From positions 167,817-231,816 of the forward strand of contig NZ_RZMX01000046.1 of NCBI RefSeq assembly GCF_003992665.1: a stretch of DNA of 64,000 nucleotides. Direction: 5' to 3'. The translations under genes were made by a program, and so were the position numbers. Positions 25,487 to 36,062 of the stretch are shown here, piece after piece (position 1 is the first letter of the stretch; every line of letters starts with the position of its first letter). Origin of the DNA: Pelagibacterium montanilacus. GTDB taxonomy: Bacteria; Pseudomonadota; Alphaproteobacteria; Rhizobiales; Devosiaceae. The notes under the pieces were generated by a model. That model ran no database searches, was not told the DNA's origin, and was given only the letters and a program-made list of their open reading frames with translations.

Positions 25487-26416
25487 TCAGACGACCCGGT
25501 GGGGGACCGGGCGCCCGGCGAAATGGGCATCGAGATTTTCCACCAGCGTCAGGCCCATCAGGGTCCTTGTCTGTTCGGTGGCGCTGCCCTGATGGGGCGA
25601 GAGCACGACGTTCTCGAGCCCAAAGAACGCCTCGTCCATCTCCGGCTCGTTCTCGAACACGTCGAGCGCGGCGCCGCCCAGTCCGCCCGATTTGAGCAAT
25701 TCCAGCATGGCGGCTTCATCGATCACCGTGCCGCGCCCCAGATTGACGACGGCGCCCTCGGGCCCCAGCGCTTCGAGAACCTTCCGTGAGACGAGCCCGG
25801 CCGTGCCGGCCCCGCCCGGGGCGATGACCATGAGCCAGTCGCTGTCGCGCGCCATGTCCTCGAGGTCGGAATAGTAGACGAAGGGCTGGTTCGCCTGCTC
25901 GTGGCGGCCGTGATAGACCACCCGCATCTTCATGGCCTGGGCGCGCGCCGCGATCTCCTTGCCGATGCGCCCCAGACCCAGAATGCCGACCGTCTTGCCG
26001 GTGAGCTCGCCGGTCAGCCCGAACTTCTTGCCGCCCCAGCGCCCCTCGCGCACGTAGCGGTCCGCCTGCGGAATGCGGCGGGCAAGGGCGATCATCAGGC
26101 CGATGGCGAGTTCGGCCACCGCGTCGTTGAGGACTTCGGGGGTATTGGCCACCACGATGTCGCGCGCCGCAGCGGCCTGGACATCGACCGAATCATAGCC
26201 CACCCCGAAGGTCGCGACGATCTCGAGCGCGGGCAGGCGCGCGATCAGCTCCGCGCTCACATCCCCGCCCGCGATCGCCTTGATCTGCGGCCCGATCTGG
26301 GCAAGCAGCGCCTCGGGATCGGCGGCCTCGTGAAGCTTGTGGACGGTGAACTTTTCAGCAAGGGCGGTCTGGCCGGCGTGATGGAAGGCATGGGTCTGGA
26401 GAATATCGACGGGCAC
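25487..26416 (-). CDS. D-2-hydroxyacid dehydrogenase (glyoxylate/hydroxypyruvate reductase-like)
   Basis: 309-residue NAD(P)-dependent dehydrogenase that reduces 2-keto acids such as glyoxylate or hydroxypyruvate to D-hydroxyacids. The nucleotide-binding loop is GILGLGRIG, and the catalytic triad is visible as Arg in NLGRGTVIDE, Glu in FENEPEM and His in SPHQGS. NADPH preference is suggested by the Arg in YHGRHE after the second strand. It lies 82 bases downstream of the second alpha-glucosidase start, in the same direction, but on the promoter side of it, so an operon is possible. Confidence 0.9.
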   Translation of the reverse strand: MPVDILQTHAFHHAGQTALAEKFTVHKLHEAADPEALLAQIGPQIKAIAGGDVSAELIARLPALEIVATFGVGYDSVDVQAAAARDIVVANTPEVLNDAVAELAIGLMIALARRIPQADRYVREGRWGGKKFGLTGELTGKTVGILGLGRIGKEIAARAQAMKMRVVYHGRHEQANQPFVYYSDLEDMARDSDWLMVIAPGGAGTAGLVSRKVLEALGPEGAVVNLGRGTVIDEAAMLELLKSGGLGGAALDVFENEPEMDEAFFGLENVVLSPHQGSATEQTRTLMGLTLVENLDAHFAGRPVPHRVV

Positions 26417-26577
26417 GGATCACCTCTCGCGTGGCAGGACTGAAAGCATCAATCTAGAAGCAACTGGCGATGCTGTCGAACCCGTTGGCCGGGCCTGGAG
26501 CTGCCATCGCACTTGTGGCAGACCGAGAAATATGCAGCAATGGCAGGGCGATGAGGTCGCAGGGCAATCGGGGTGGT

Positions 26578-27999
26578 ATGAGCGAAAAGAAGTTTTTCGA
26601 CGAAATGCTCAATGCGGACGGCTCGGTCCGCGACCCTTACCGCATACTGGGTGAATGGCTGGAGGGCCAGCCGCGGCAGACGCTCAGGCAGCTCTCGCGC
26701 GATGCGGAAACCATCTTCCGGCGACTGGGCATCACGTTCGCGGTCTATGGCGCCCAGGAGTCGACCGAGCGCCTCATCCCCTTCGACGTCATCCCGCGCG
26801 TGATCGCTGCGGCCGAATGGCAGCTCCTGGAAAAGGGCATCGAGCAGCGCGTCAAAGCGCTCAACATGTTCCTTCACGACATCTACCACGACCAGGACAT
26901 CATCCGCGCCGGGATCGTGCCCGAACGGCTGATCGTGCAGAACGAGGCCTTCTGCCCCCAGATGATTGGCCTCAACCCACCGCGAGGCATCTATTCGCAT
27001 ATCATCGGCGTCGATATCGTGCGCACCGGGCCCGACGAGTTCTATGTGCTCGAGGACAATCTGCGCACCCCCTCGGGCGTTTCGTACATGCTCGAGGACC
27101 GGGAAGCGATGATGCACCTGGTGCCTGACCTCTTCCACAAGCTCCGGGTCGCACCGGTCGAGACCTACCCGGAAGATCTGCGCCGCACGCTCGAGAGCGT
27201 GGCGCCCGATGCCTGCACGGGGTCTCCCAACATCGTGGTGCTGACCCCGGGGATCTACAATTCGGCCTATTTCGAGCACTCGTTCCTTGCCGACCAGATG
27301 GGCGCGACACTGTGCGAGGGCCATGATCTGTTCGTCACCGATGGCAAGGTCTACATGCGCACGACGCTGGGCCCCCAGCGCGTGGACGTAATCTATCGGC
27401 GGATCGACGACGATTTCATCGACCCGCTGACCTTCCGCCCGGACTCCATGCTCGGCGTGCCCGGGCTGTTCGACGCCTACCGGGCCGGCGCGGTGACGCT
27501 GGTCAACGCCCCGGGGACAGGGATCGCCGACGACAAGGCGGTCTATACCTATGTTCCCCAGATCATCGAGTTCTATCTGGGCGAAAAACCGATTCTCAAC
27601 AACGTGCCCACCTACAATTGCACCGATGACGACCAGCGCGCCTATGTGCTCGCCAATCTCGAGCATCTGGTGGTCAAGGAGGTGCACGGTTCGGGCGGAT
27701 ACGGGATGATGGTGGGCCCGGCGGCGAGCAAGAAGATGCGCGCCGAGTTCGCCCAGAAAATCAGGACCCGGCCGGACAATTACATCGTCCAGCCCACCCT
27801 GGCGCTGTCCACCTGCCCCACGTTCACCGGCAGCGGCATCGCATCCCGGCACGTGGATCTGCGCCCGTTCGTTCTGGTGGGCGACAAGATCCGGATCACC
27901 CCGGGCGGATTGACCCGCGTTGCGCTCAAGAAGGGCTCTCTCGTGGTCAATTCCAGCCAGGGCGGCGGCACCAAGGATACCTGGGTCTTGAAGGATTGA
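26578..27999 (+). CDS. Circularly permuted ATP-grasp protein
   Basis: 473-residue member of the circularly permuted ATP-grasp type 2 family (formerly DUF404/DUF407). Such proteins are predicted amidoligases that join amino acids or peptides using ATP. Visible landmarks are FGVYG-like FAVYGAQESTERLIPFDVIP, a NMFLHDIYHDQ segment, VLEDNLRTPSGVSYMLEDRE, VYRRIDDDFIDPL and VVKEVHGSGGYGM near the C-terminal nucleotide-binding part. The start MSEKKFFDEM at 26578 is preferred; an ATG at 26551 is possible. It leads a three-gene operon with alpha-E and transglutaminase-like genes, spaced by 4 and 5 bases. The product of the pathway is unknown. Confidence 0.9.
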   Translation: MSEKKFFDEMLNADGSVRDPYRILGEWLEGQPRQTLRQLSRDAETIFRRLGITFAVYGAQESTERLIPFDVIPRVIAAAEWQLLEKGIEQRVKALNMFLHDIYHDQDIIRAGIVPERLIVQNEAFCPQMIGLNPPRGIYSHIIGVDIVRTGPDEFYVLEDNLRTPSGVSYMLEDREAMMHLVPDLFHKLRVAPVETYPEDLRRTLESVAPDACTGSPNIVVLTPGIYNSAYFEHSFLADQMGATLCEGHDLFVTDGKVYMRTTLGPQRVDVIYRRIDDDFIDPLTFRPDSMLGVPGLFDAYRAGAVTLVNAPGTGIADDKAVYTYVPQIIEFYLGEKPILNNVPTYNCTDDDQRAYVLANLEHLVVKEVHGSGGYGMMVGPAASKKMRAEFAQKIRTRPDNYIVQPTLALSTCPTFTGSGIASRHVDLRPFVLVGDKIRITPGGLTRVALKKGSLVVNSSQGGGTKDTWVLKD

Positions 28000-28003
28000 G
28001 GCG

Positions 28004-28954
28004 ATGATGACTCTCGGGCGGATCGCCGCAAACCTCTTCTGGATGTCGCGCTATGTGGAGCGGGCCGAAAACATGGCCCGGCTGCTCGAGGTCGGCTATC
28101 GCATGAGCCTGACCGAACGCGGCGAGGACGAATCGAGCGACCATCTGCTCTCGATGATGCGGGCCGCAGAAGTCGACGACATCTTTGCGACCAAGCACGA
28201 TGTGGTGGACGTTTCGACCGTTGCCCATTTCATGCTGTTCGACATCGACAATCCCTCCTCTGTCAGGTCGTGCCTCGATGCCGCGCGCACCAACGCCAAA
28301 TCGGTGCGCACCGCGATCACCACCGACATGTGGGAGAGCCTCAATTCCACATGGATCGAGTTTTCCCAGATCCATCCCCGGCAGGTGCTTGGCAACCGGC
28401 TGCCGAGCTTCCTGCAGTGGATCAAGCAGAACGCCAACCAATTCCGCGGCGCGCTCCTGGGCACGCTGATGCGCACGGACGGTTTCGCCTTTGCCCAGGC
28501 CGGCGGCTTTATAGAGCGGGCCGACAACACCGCGCGGATCCTCGACGTCAAATATTACGTCCTGCTGCCCCAATCCTCGGAGGTGGGCGGGGACGTGGAC
28601 ATCCAGCAATGGACGATGATCCTGCGGGCCGCCTCGGCGCACCGGGCCTATCGGCACCTCTACCGGGATCGCTACCGGGCCTGGAACATCGCGGACTTTC
28701 TGATCTTCAGAAAGGAAATGCCCCGCTCGCTCGCCTTCTGCGTGACCTCGGTGGCCGCCATGCTGGGCATGCTCGAGCAATTGTACGGCGAGCCGTCCTC
28801 TTGCCATGACGAGGCGATCAAGATGGCCCAGCGCCTGACCACTTCGGACATGGACAAGGTCTTTGCCGAGGGCCTGCACGAATACCTCACCGCGTTCATC
28901 GCATCAAACAACGGGCTGACCGACGCGATCTCGGACAGCTACAACTTCTACTGA
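28004..28954 (+). CDS. Alpha-E domain protein
   Basis: 316-residue all-helical protein of the alpha-E family (DUF403). It begins LGRIAANLFWMSRYVERAENMARLLEV, the hallmark opening, and repeats a related helix as FIERADNTARILDVKYY in the middle. Alpha-E proteins nearly always accompany circularly permuted ATP-grasp and transglutaminase genes and are thought to help bind or hand over the peptide substrate. There is no catalytic motif. It starts 4 bases after the ATP-grasp stop and ends 5 bases before the next gene, so the three are surely cotranscribed. Confidence 0.92.
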   Translation: MMTLGRIAANLFWMSRYVERAENMARLLEVGYRMSLTERGEDESSDHLLSMMRAAEVDDIFATKHDVVDVSTVAHFMLFDIDNPSSVRSCLDAARTNAKSVRTAITTDMWESLNSTWIEFSQIHPRQVLGNRLPSFLQWIKQNANQFRGALLGTLMRTDGFAFAQAGGFIERADNTARILDVKYYVLLPQSSEVGGDVDIQQWTMILRAASAHRAYRHLYRDRYRAWNIADFLIFRKEMPRSLAFCVTSVAAMLGMLEQLYGEPSSCHDEAIKMAQRLTTSDMDKVFAEGLHEYLTAFIASNNGLTDAISDSYNFY

Positions 28955-28959
28955 GCCCC

Positions 28960-29745
28960 ATGCGCCTATCGGTCCGACACGAGATGAAGTTCGCAGCCGC
29001 CGACGCGGCGCAAAACCGGGTGCAGCACCTGTTGCTCACCCCGCGCGACACCGCCGGCCAGACCGTGCACGAATGGTCCATCGCCATGACCGGTATCGAG
29101 AGCGCGGCGCGCTTTGCAGACGCGTTCGGCAACACGGCCTGCCTCGTGAGCCAGCCGCGCGGCGAGGACCAATTGTCCATCACCGTCTCGGGCATTGTCG
29201 AGACGACCGACACCTCCGGGGTCGTTGGCCTGTCGGATTCCGATCCCGCCATTGCGCTTTTCAGCCGGTTCACGCCCCAGACAAAGGCCAACGGGAACCT
29301 GGTCAACCGGCTGCGCGCCCAGCAGAAGGCCGGGGCGAACCGGATCGAGATGCTGGCCTGGCTGATGAACGTGCTGCACGAAGCGCGCGACGGCGAGGAG
29401 GACGAAGACGAGGCCGTCGAGATCGTGGCCGAAGACCACGCCCATGTGTTCGTGGGAGCGGCACGCGGCATGGGCATACCGGCGCGGTTCGTGACGGGCT
29501 ATGTGCTGACCACCGACAGCGAGCCGGCGCGCCTGCATGCCTGGGCGGAGGCCTTCGACGAGGAGTTGGGCTGGGTGGGGTTCGACCCCTCGGCCAATCT
29601 GTGCCCGACCCCGGCCTATATCAGGCTGGCCGCGGCGCTCGATGCCGACAGCGCGCGCCCGGTGCGCCTGGCGCCCGACCTGCCCCGGACCGGGGCGGAT
29701 ACGATCGCGGTCCGGCAGGCCGAAGCTGGCAACCAGCAGCAATAG
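28960..29745 (+). CDS. Transglutaminase-fold protein lacking the catalytic cysteine
   Basis: 261-residue protein with the bacterial transglutaminase-like N-terminal beta domain (about 1-85) and a papain-like core (about 110-230). Normally the core reads GVCQDFAH; here it reads IVAEDHAH, with Ala157 in place of the nucleophilic Cys. The His (LHAWAE, His193) and Asp (GFDPSAN, Asp209) of the triad remain. The protein is therefore probably inactive as a protease or transglutaminase and may bind or present substrate. It closes the ATP-grasp/alpha-E operon. Its TAG stop is the first three bases of repeat copy E. Confidence 0.88.
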   Translation: MRLSVRHEMKFAAADAAQNRVQHLLLTPRDTAGQTVHEWSIAMTGIESAARFADAFGNTACLVSQPRGEDQLSITVSGIVETTDTSGVVGLSDSDPAIALFSRFTPQTKANGNLVNRLRAQQKAGANRIEMLAWLMNVLHEARDGEEDEDEAVEIVAEDHAHVFVGAARGMGIPARFVTGYVLTTDSEPARLHAWAEAFDEELGWVGFDPSANLCPTPAYIRLAAALDADSARPVRLAPDLPRTGADTIAVRQAEAGNQQQ

Positions 29746-29790
29746 AGCGTTTCGAGGAAAGGTGGAAACACCTTTCCTGGAAACGCTCTA
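29743..29790. repeat. RIME-like perfect palindrome (copy E)
   Basis: A 48-base inverted repeat, TAGAGCGTTTC...GAAACGCTCTA, with an inner stem AGGAAAGGTG/CACCTTTCCT and loop GAAA. The opening TAG is the stop codon of the transglutaminase-like gene (29743-29745). It lies between convergent genes, is the most symmetrical of the five copies and could terminate transcription in both directions. Confidence 0.85.
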
Positions 29791-29827
29791 GGTGGCCGCT
29801 CGGTCGATCCCGCTTTCGGGCGGCGGA

Positions 29828-30763
29828 TCAGACAGGCAGGATCAGCAGCCAGACCGAGATCGTGACGATCGAGAGCACGGTCGAGATCAGGATGGTGTTG
29901 GCCGCCACGTCGACCGCCCGATTGTAGTAGGTGGCAAACACATAAACGTTGATGCCGGCGGGCATGGCTGCGAGCAGCACCCCATAGCGCGCAAGTTCCG
30001 GATCGAGCCCGAGCACCGGGACCATCAGGATCCAGGCGATGGTCGGCTGGGCGATGAGCTTGAACAGCGCCATCACCAGCGGCTGGACCCAGCCCTGGGC
30101 GAGCCGGTAATCGTTGAGCGCGGCGCCGAGCCCGAAGAGCGCAACCGGGAACACCGTGATCGCGAACAGGCCCGTCACCTCGTCGACCAGCCCGCCGAGT
30201 TCGAAACCCGAGAGGTTGAGCAGGAGCCCCAGCGCGATGCCGATCAGGAGCGGATTGGTCAGCGTGGTGCGCGTGCCCTGGAGCAGCGCTTTCGAGATTT
30301 TGCCCCCGTCGCGGCGGGCGAGCTCCATCACGAACATCGCAAGGGTCACGAGCACCGGGGCGTGCAGCCCGATGATCGAATAGACCACCGGCATCGCCTC
30401 CTCACCATAGGCGCGCTGGATGATGGGGATGCCCACCAGCACCGTGTTGGTGAACGTGCCCGAAAAGCCGACGGCCACCGATTCCCCCGGACGGCGCCTG
30501 AAGACGTGGAAGGCGAGGAGCGAGCCCACCAGCAGCACGCAGAGGGCCGCGGTGTAGAACCCGAACAGGATCGAGGGATTGAACGCGGTCTCGAGATCCA
30601 CCCCGGCCATGGCGCGGAACAAAAGGCAGGGCGTCGCGACGTTGTTCACATAGGCGATCAGCCCCCGCACCCCCTCGCGCGGGAAATACCGGAACCGGGC
30701 CGCGCCATAGCCGATCGCGATCAGCATGAAGACCGGCGCGACGACGTTGAGGACCGAAAGCAT
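29828..30763 (-). CDS. AEC-family transporter
   Basis: 311-residue inner-membrane carrier of the auxin-efflux-carrier (AEC) superfamily. Bacterial members move small organic anions such as malate or malonate. About ten membrane spans are visible in two blocks of five with a polar middle (FRRRPGESVAVGF ... MELARRDGGKISKALLQ). The N-terminus (MLSVLNVVAPVFMLIAIGYG) and the GFSGTFTNTVLVGIPII segment are typical. It is convergent with the amidoligase operon and divergent from glpK. The substrate cannot be told. Confidence 0.88.
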   Translation of the reverse strand: MLSVLNVVAPVFMLIAIGYGAARFRYFPREGVRGLIAYVNNVATPCLLFRAMAGVDLETAFNPSILFGFYTAALCVLLVGSLLAFHVFRRRPGESVAVGFSGTFTNTVLVGIPIIQRAYGEEAMPVVYSIIGLHAPVLVTLAMFVMELARRDGGKISKALLQGTRTTLTNPLLIGIALGLLLNLSGFELGGLVDEVTGLFAITVFPVALFGLGAALNDYRLAQGWVQPLVMALFKLIAQPTIAWILMVPVLGLDPELARYGVLLAAMPAGINVYVFATYYNRAVDVAANTILISTVLSIVTISVWLLILPV

Positions 30764-30887
30764 TGCGGGGGTGACCGGGCAGACTGGCAGGGTGTGGATT
30801 TAAAAAGACACCCATCGGTCCGGCGCGTCAATCTTTACCTCGGCGCCTGATTGGGACACTCTTTTGCAAAACGGAGGAGACAGGGCT

Positions 30888-32375
<1,488 letters not shown>

Positions 32376-32392
32376 TCCGGACCTGATCGGGC

Positions 32393-33244
32393 TCAGGCGA
32401 GGTCGTAGACCGCCAGCAGATTGGGCAGGACGGCGAGCTGCCAGTTGATGGTGCCGCCATTGGCCAGTTCGGTCGAGGCCGAACTGGCCGCCTGCACGGC
32501 CGCAAACCCAAGCATGCGCTTGCGCTTGTAGCCGAGCCGCTTTTCGAACTGGGAGGCCATGGCGTTGATGCGGGTGGTGTCCGCCGCCAGCCGTGTCTCG
32601 CCCCAGGGGTGAAGAAAGCACGCGGCCAGATCATAGGCCGGATCGCCCAGAAGTCCCAGCGGGCTGCGGGCCACCCATCCGCGCTCGGCCATCACGATGC
32701 GGTCGTGATGGACATCGCCGTGCAGCGGGATTTCGGCCTGCGGCTTGTCAAAGAGGCTGTAGGCGATGCCGACCGACCGGGCGTAGAGATCCCGGGCGGT
32801 ATCGGGCCACATGCGCACGTCCGCGTCAAAGAACGGTGTAAGATGCTCGCGCAGCGGGACCAGAGATTTGGGGACGGATGGCCGGGGTACGTGGAGCATG
32901 CCCACCAGATTTGCTATCGCGGTCGTGGCCTGATCGTCCTTGCCATCCTTGGCGGCGTCCCCGAGCGTCTTTTCACCAAGCCATTCGAGCAGCATGGACT
33001 GTCCGCTGACCCCGAAGCACTTGACCGCGCCATCGCCGCGATACCAGTCGAGCAGTTCGGCCTCGCGCGCGGCGGCATCGGTGTCCCCATCCTTGCGGAT
33101 GAGCAGGGCTGCCGGGGAATTGTCCTCGCGCTGGACCCGGTAGACCCAGAGCGCGGACGTTTCCGCCACAGGTGCGAGCTTGGACAGGTTCCAGCGTATC
33201 GCAGCCTTGTTGACGATCGTCTCTGACGGTTTTTCTGTGGCCAT
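32393..33244 (-). CDS. APH(6)-like kinase-fold protein with altered active site
   Basis: 283-residue cytoplasmic protein related to streptomycin-6-kinase/hydroxyurea phosphotransferase (aminoglycoside phosphotransferase fold). The catalytic loop reads LHGDVHHDRIV, where family members have HGDLHHGN. The catalytic Asp177 is kept, but the metal-binding Asn is Arg182. The second metal site, usually W-L-A-I-D-P, reads WVARSPLG, so Ser194 replaces Asp. A pseudokinase is therefore likely and antibiotic resistance should not be assumed. The start ATG at 33244 is chosen over a longer frame. It is convergent with glpK, 17 bases apart. Confidence 0.8.
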   Translation of the reverse strand: MATEKPSETIVNKAAIRWNLSKLAPVAETSALWVYRVQREDNSPAALLIRKDGDTDAAAREAELLDWYRGDGAVKCFGVSGQSMLLEWLGEKTLGDAAKDGKDDQATTAIANLVGMLHVPRPSVPKSLVPLREHLTPFFDADVRMWPDTARDLYARSVGIAYSLFDKPQAEIPLHGDVHHDRIVMAERGWVARSPLGLLGDPAYDLAACFLHPWGETRLAADTTRINAMASQFEKRLGYKRKRMLGFAAVQAASSASTELANGGTINWQLAVLPNLLAVYDLA

Positions 33245-33358
33245 GGCCCCTGTTTCGCCAAGGCCTTGTCGGCCCCGCGCCCGGTGTGGAATCAGCAATT
33301 TTATTGTCTGGCCAGATCAAGTCGAGTTCAAGACCGTCGCACAAAACAGTTGAAGTCC

Positions 33359-33622
33359 CTAGCGCCGCGAGGGGGGAAACGGCCCCGTGAGCACCGGATT
33401 GTTCCAGGCCGGGCGGGAAAGGGCGCTCCCGGGAGCGTAGCACGGGGAATCAAACAGCCGCCGCTCGAGATCGTCGAGCCGGCCCACCGCCCGCTCTATG
33501 ATCTGGGCCAGCTCGTCATCGTGCCACACATCGCTGGCCAGGATCGCCCGTGCCTGCTCGAGATGGTCTTTGGCAAGGACATAGGCTGACGGCATGGCAC
33601 ACTCGCACGATTGAGACGACAT
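33359..33622 (-). CDS. Hypothetical small helical protein
   Basis: 87-residue protein of unknown function. A central amphipathic stretch (YVLAKDHLEQARAILASDVW) is followed by LAQIIERAVGRLDDLERRLF, suggesting two helices that could form a coiled-coil pair. The tail is Pro-rich and ends PPSRR. The start at 33622 (MSSQSCECAM) is a choice; MPSAYVLAK at 33595 is equally possible and no good ribosome site is visible. It is divergent from a single-domain response regulator. No family is recognised. Confidence 0.5.
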   Translation of the reverse strand: MSSQSCECAMPSAYVLAKDHLEQARAILASDVWHDDELAQIIERAVGRLDDLERRLFDSPCYAPGSALSRPAWNNPVLTGPFPPSRR

Positions 33623-33842
33623 GGGTCCCTGAGTAGGAGCCCAGCCTGAGTCGAACCAGTCCTCGTCCGGATGCGCCCACAGACCACCGGGGTCAGGGTT
33701 AACCGGGGAGTAACCACGTATGTACGATTTTAAGTACATTGCGGGTCGCATCTGAGTATTTGCGCATTGTCCCGCAGGCAATGTCGCATTCCGCCCCTCG
33801 GGCCGGCTCATCCGGCAGGGCGATTGTCAGTGGAGTTCAATC

Positions 33843-34220
33843 ATGGCCGACCTGCGCATGGACGGTGTCAAAGTTCTTCTGGTCGAGGACGACGCGCTGA
33901 TCGCGCTCGATATAGAGGATACGCTCGTGGCGGCAGGAGCGACCGTGATCGGCCCCTATGCCACGCTGGCCGCCGCGCGGCAGGCCGCCAGGGGCGCGGC
34001 GATCGACCTTGCGATCCTCGATATCGACCTGCACGGGGAAGAGGTCTTTCCGGCCGCTGCCGTGCTGCGCGAACGCGGGGTGCCGTTCCTGTTCTATACG
34101 GGGCGACCCGATCGGGAGGCGCTGACCTCGACGTTCCAGGGCGTCCCGGTGTGCCGCAAGCCGCTGGACACGCGCCAGTTGATGGCCGAAGCGGGCAAGC
34201 TCATTACCCTCGCCGCCTGA
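33843..34220 (+). CDS. Single-domain response regulator
   Basis: 125-residue receiver domain without an output domain. The acidic pocket is VLLVEDDALIA, the phospho-acceptor Asp is in LAILDIDLHG, the Thr in FYTGRPD and the Lys in VCRKPLD. Stand-alone receivers of this type in alphaproteobacteria often work with HWE-family kinases as phosphate sinks or adaptors, but no kinase is encoded next to it. GGAG lies ahead of the ATG. It is followed by a convergent permease gene. Confidence 0.9.
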   Translation: MADLRMDGVKVLLVEDDALIALDIEDTLVAAGATVIGPYATLAAARQAARGAAIDLAILDIDLHGEEVFPAAAVLRERGVPFLFYTGRPDREALTSTFQGVPVCRKPLDTRQLMAEAGKLITLAA

Positions 34221-34274
34221 CAGAACTTTTGCCCGTTCCGGGTCGCTTGCCCGAATGCGGTCCCCGCGTTCCGC

Positions 34275-36062
34275 TCAGAGCGGCCAGAATATCGGAATCA
34301 GAACCATGGCGCAGGCAAAGGCGATGAGGTTCATCACCGAACCGATGCGCACGAAATCGAAGAAGCGGTAGCCGCCGGCGCTGTAGACCAGTGTATTGGT
34401 CTGATACCCGATGGGCGTGAGAAAGCTCGCGCTGGCCGCGAACATCACCGCGACCACGAAGGGGCGCGGATCGACCCCCAGACTGGCGGCGAGCCCGATG
34501 GCGATGGGGGTGACGATAACCGCCACCGCGTTGTTGGTGACCACCTCGGTCAGGAACGAACACAGCAGATAGATCACCCCAAGGGCGAAGAGCGGGGAGA
34601 CCAGGGCCAGCCCCGGCGCCACGCCGTCCACGATCAGCTCGACCAGCCCTGCCCGGTCCATGCCCACGCCGATGGCCAGCATGGCGATGATCAGGCCCAG
34701 AATACGCCAGTCGACGGCCTGGACGGCCTCGTCGACCTCCACGCATCGGGTGACCAGAACCACCGCGGCCCCGATCACCGCCAGCCCGGCGATGGGCATG
34801 AGCCCGAAGGCCGCGCCCACGACGACCGACAGCGTCACCGCAATGGCCAGCGGGGCCTTGGCCCGCCGGAAGCCGCGTTCGGCGGGTTCTGAGACGTTGA
34901 CGAGGTCGTAATCCTCCACCATGCGCCGCAGATCTTCGGGACTGCCCTCGATCAGGAGCGTGTCGCCCACCTCGAGCGGGGTGGTCTCGAACCTTTCGGC
35001 GAGATTGGAGCCGCGCCGATGCAGCGCGATGGGATAGACGCCATAGCGGCGGCGCAGGCGCAGATGGCGCAGGGTCTTGCCCAGGATGCCCGCCGCCGGG
35101 CCCATGAGGATTTCGATCACGGTCGAGGTTCGCGCGCCCAGAGACTGCATATGATCGCTCTCGGGTACGGTGAGGTTGCCCTCCTCCTTCATCGAGAGCA
35201 GCTCGGCCACAGACGTGCGCAACACCACCACGTCGCCGGGCTGGAGCACGACCTCGTTCATGTGCCGGCGCAGCGAGAAGCTGGCGCGCAGCACGTCGAT
35301 GAGCTGGCGGTCGGGCCGGTTGAAGGCCGAGACCTCCCGGGCGCGCTTGCCCACATGGGGGGAATTGTCCTCGATCACCGCCTCGAGCACGAATTTCTTG
35401 CCGCTGTCGCCCGAAAGGACCGTCGAAACGGTGGTCCGGTCGGGCAGAAGCCCCTTGAGCGCGATCATTGCCAGGATGCCGAGGACCGCGGCGACCACCC
35501 CCAGCGGGGCGATCTCGAAGATGTGGAAGGGCTCCATGCCCGATTGCTGGGCGACGCTGTCGACCAGGATGTTGGTCGAAGTGCCGATCAGCGTGCAGGT
35601 CCCTCCAAGGATGGCGGCAAAGGACACGGGAATGAGCAGCTTGGAGGCCGCTGTCGACATCTCCTTGGCGAGCGAGACAGCCACCGGGATCATCAGCATC
35701 ACCAGCGGGGTGTTGTTCATGAAGGCGGACATGATTGCGATGGCAAAGAGAAAGGCCACGAGGGTGAAGCCGGGCCGGACCCGGGCGCCTGCGGTGACGC
35801 CCCGGGCAAAGGCTTCGAGCGCGCCGGTGCGCACGAGCGCGGCGGAAATCACGAACATCGCCGCGATGGTGGCCGGAGCGCTGTTGGAGAGAACCCCGAG
35901 CAGATCATCGACCGAGATCAAGCCTAGAATCAAAAGTACCGAGACCGCCACCGACGCGCTGACTTCGGGCGAACGCCATTCGCGGGCGAAAGCCACGAAC
36001 AGGACAGCCAGGACAGCCGCGACGACGACGGCTCCGTATGGCTCGACTATAGCTGCGATCAA
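34275..36062 (-). CDS. SLC13/DASS-type permease with two TrkA-C domains
   Basis: 595-residue inner-membrane anion permease. The N-terminal half and C-terminal half each hold about six membrane spans, joined by a cytoplasmic region (about 200-385) with two TrkA-C/RCK-C-like domains (GKRAREVSAFNRPDRQLIDV and LRHLRLRRRYGVYPIALHRR). The segments NNTPLVMLMIPV and TNNAVAVIVTPIAIGLAASLG are the paired Asn-Thr motifs of the family. Substrates of relatives include sulfate, citrate and other dicarboxylates; here it is unknown. The RCK domains suggest nucleotide or ion gating. Confidence 0.88.
   Translation of the reverse strand: MIAAIVEPYGAVVVAAVLAVLFVAFAREWRSPEVSASVAVSVLLILGLISVDDLLGVLSNSAPATIAAMFVISAALVRTGALEAFARGVTAGARVRPGFTLVAFLFAIAIMSAFMNNTPLVMLMIPVAVSLAKEMSTAASKLLIPVSFAAILGGTCTLIGTSTNILVDSVAQQSGMEPFHIFEIAPLGVVAAVLGILAMIALKGLLPDRTTVSTVLSGDSGKKFVLEAVIEDNSPHVGKRAREVSAFNRPDRQLIDVLRASFSLRRHMNEVVLQPGDVVVLRTSVAELLSMKEEGNLTVPESDHMQSLGARTSTVIEILMGPAAGILGKTLRHLRLRRRYGVYPIALHRRGSNLAERFETTPLEVGDTLLIEGSPEDLRRMVEDYDLVNVSEPAERGFRRAKAPLAIAVTLSVVVGAAFGLMPIAGLAVIGAAVVLVTRCVEVDEAVQAVDWRILGLIIAMLAIGVGMDRAGLVELIVDGVAPGLALVSPLFALGVIYLLCSFLTEVVTNNAVAVIVTPIAIGLAASLGVDPRPFVVAVMFAASASFLTPIGYQTNTLVYSAGGYRFFDFVRIGSVMNLIAFACAMVLIPIFWPL

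Noticed and set aside
32393..33244. Streptomycin resistance gene
   Set aside because: The fold is right but two metal-ligating residues are replaced, so an active drug kinase is not supported.
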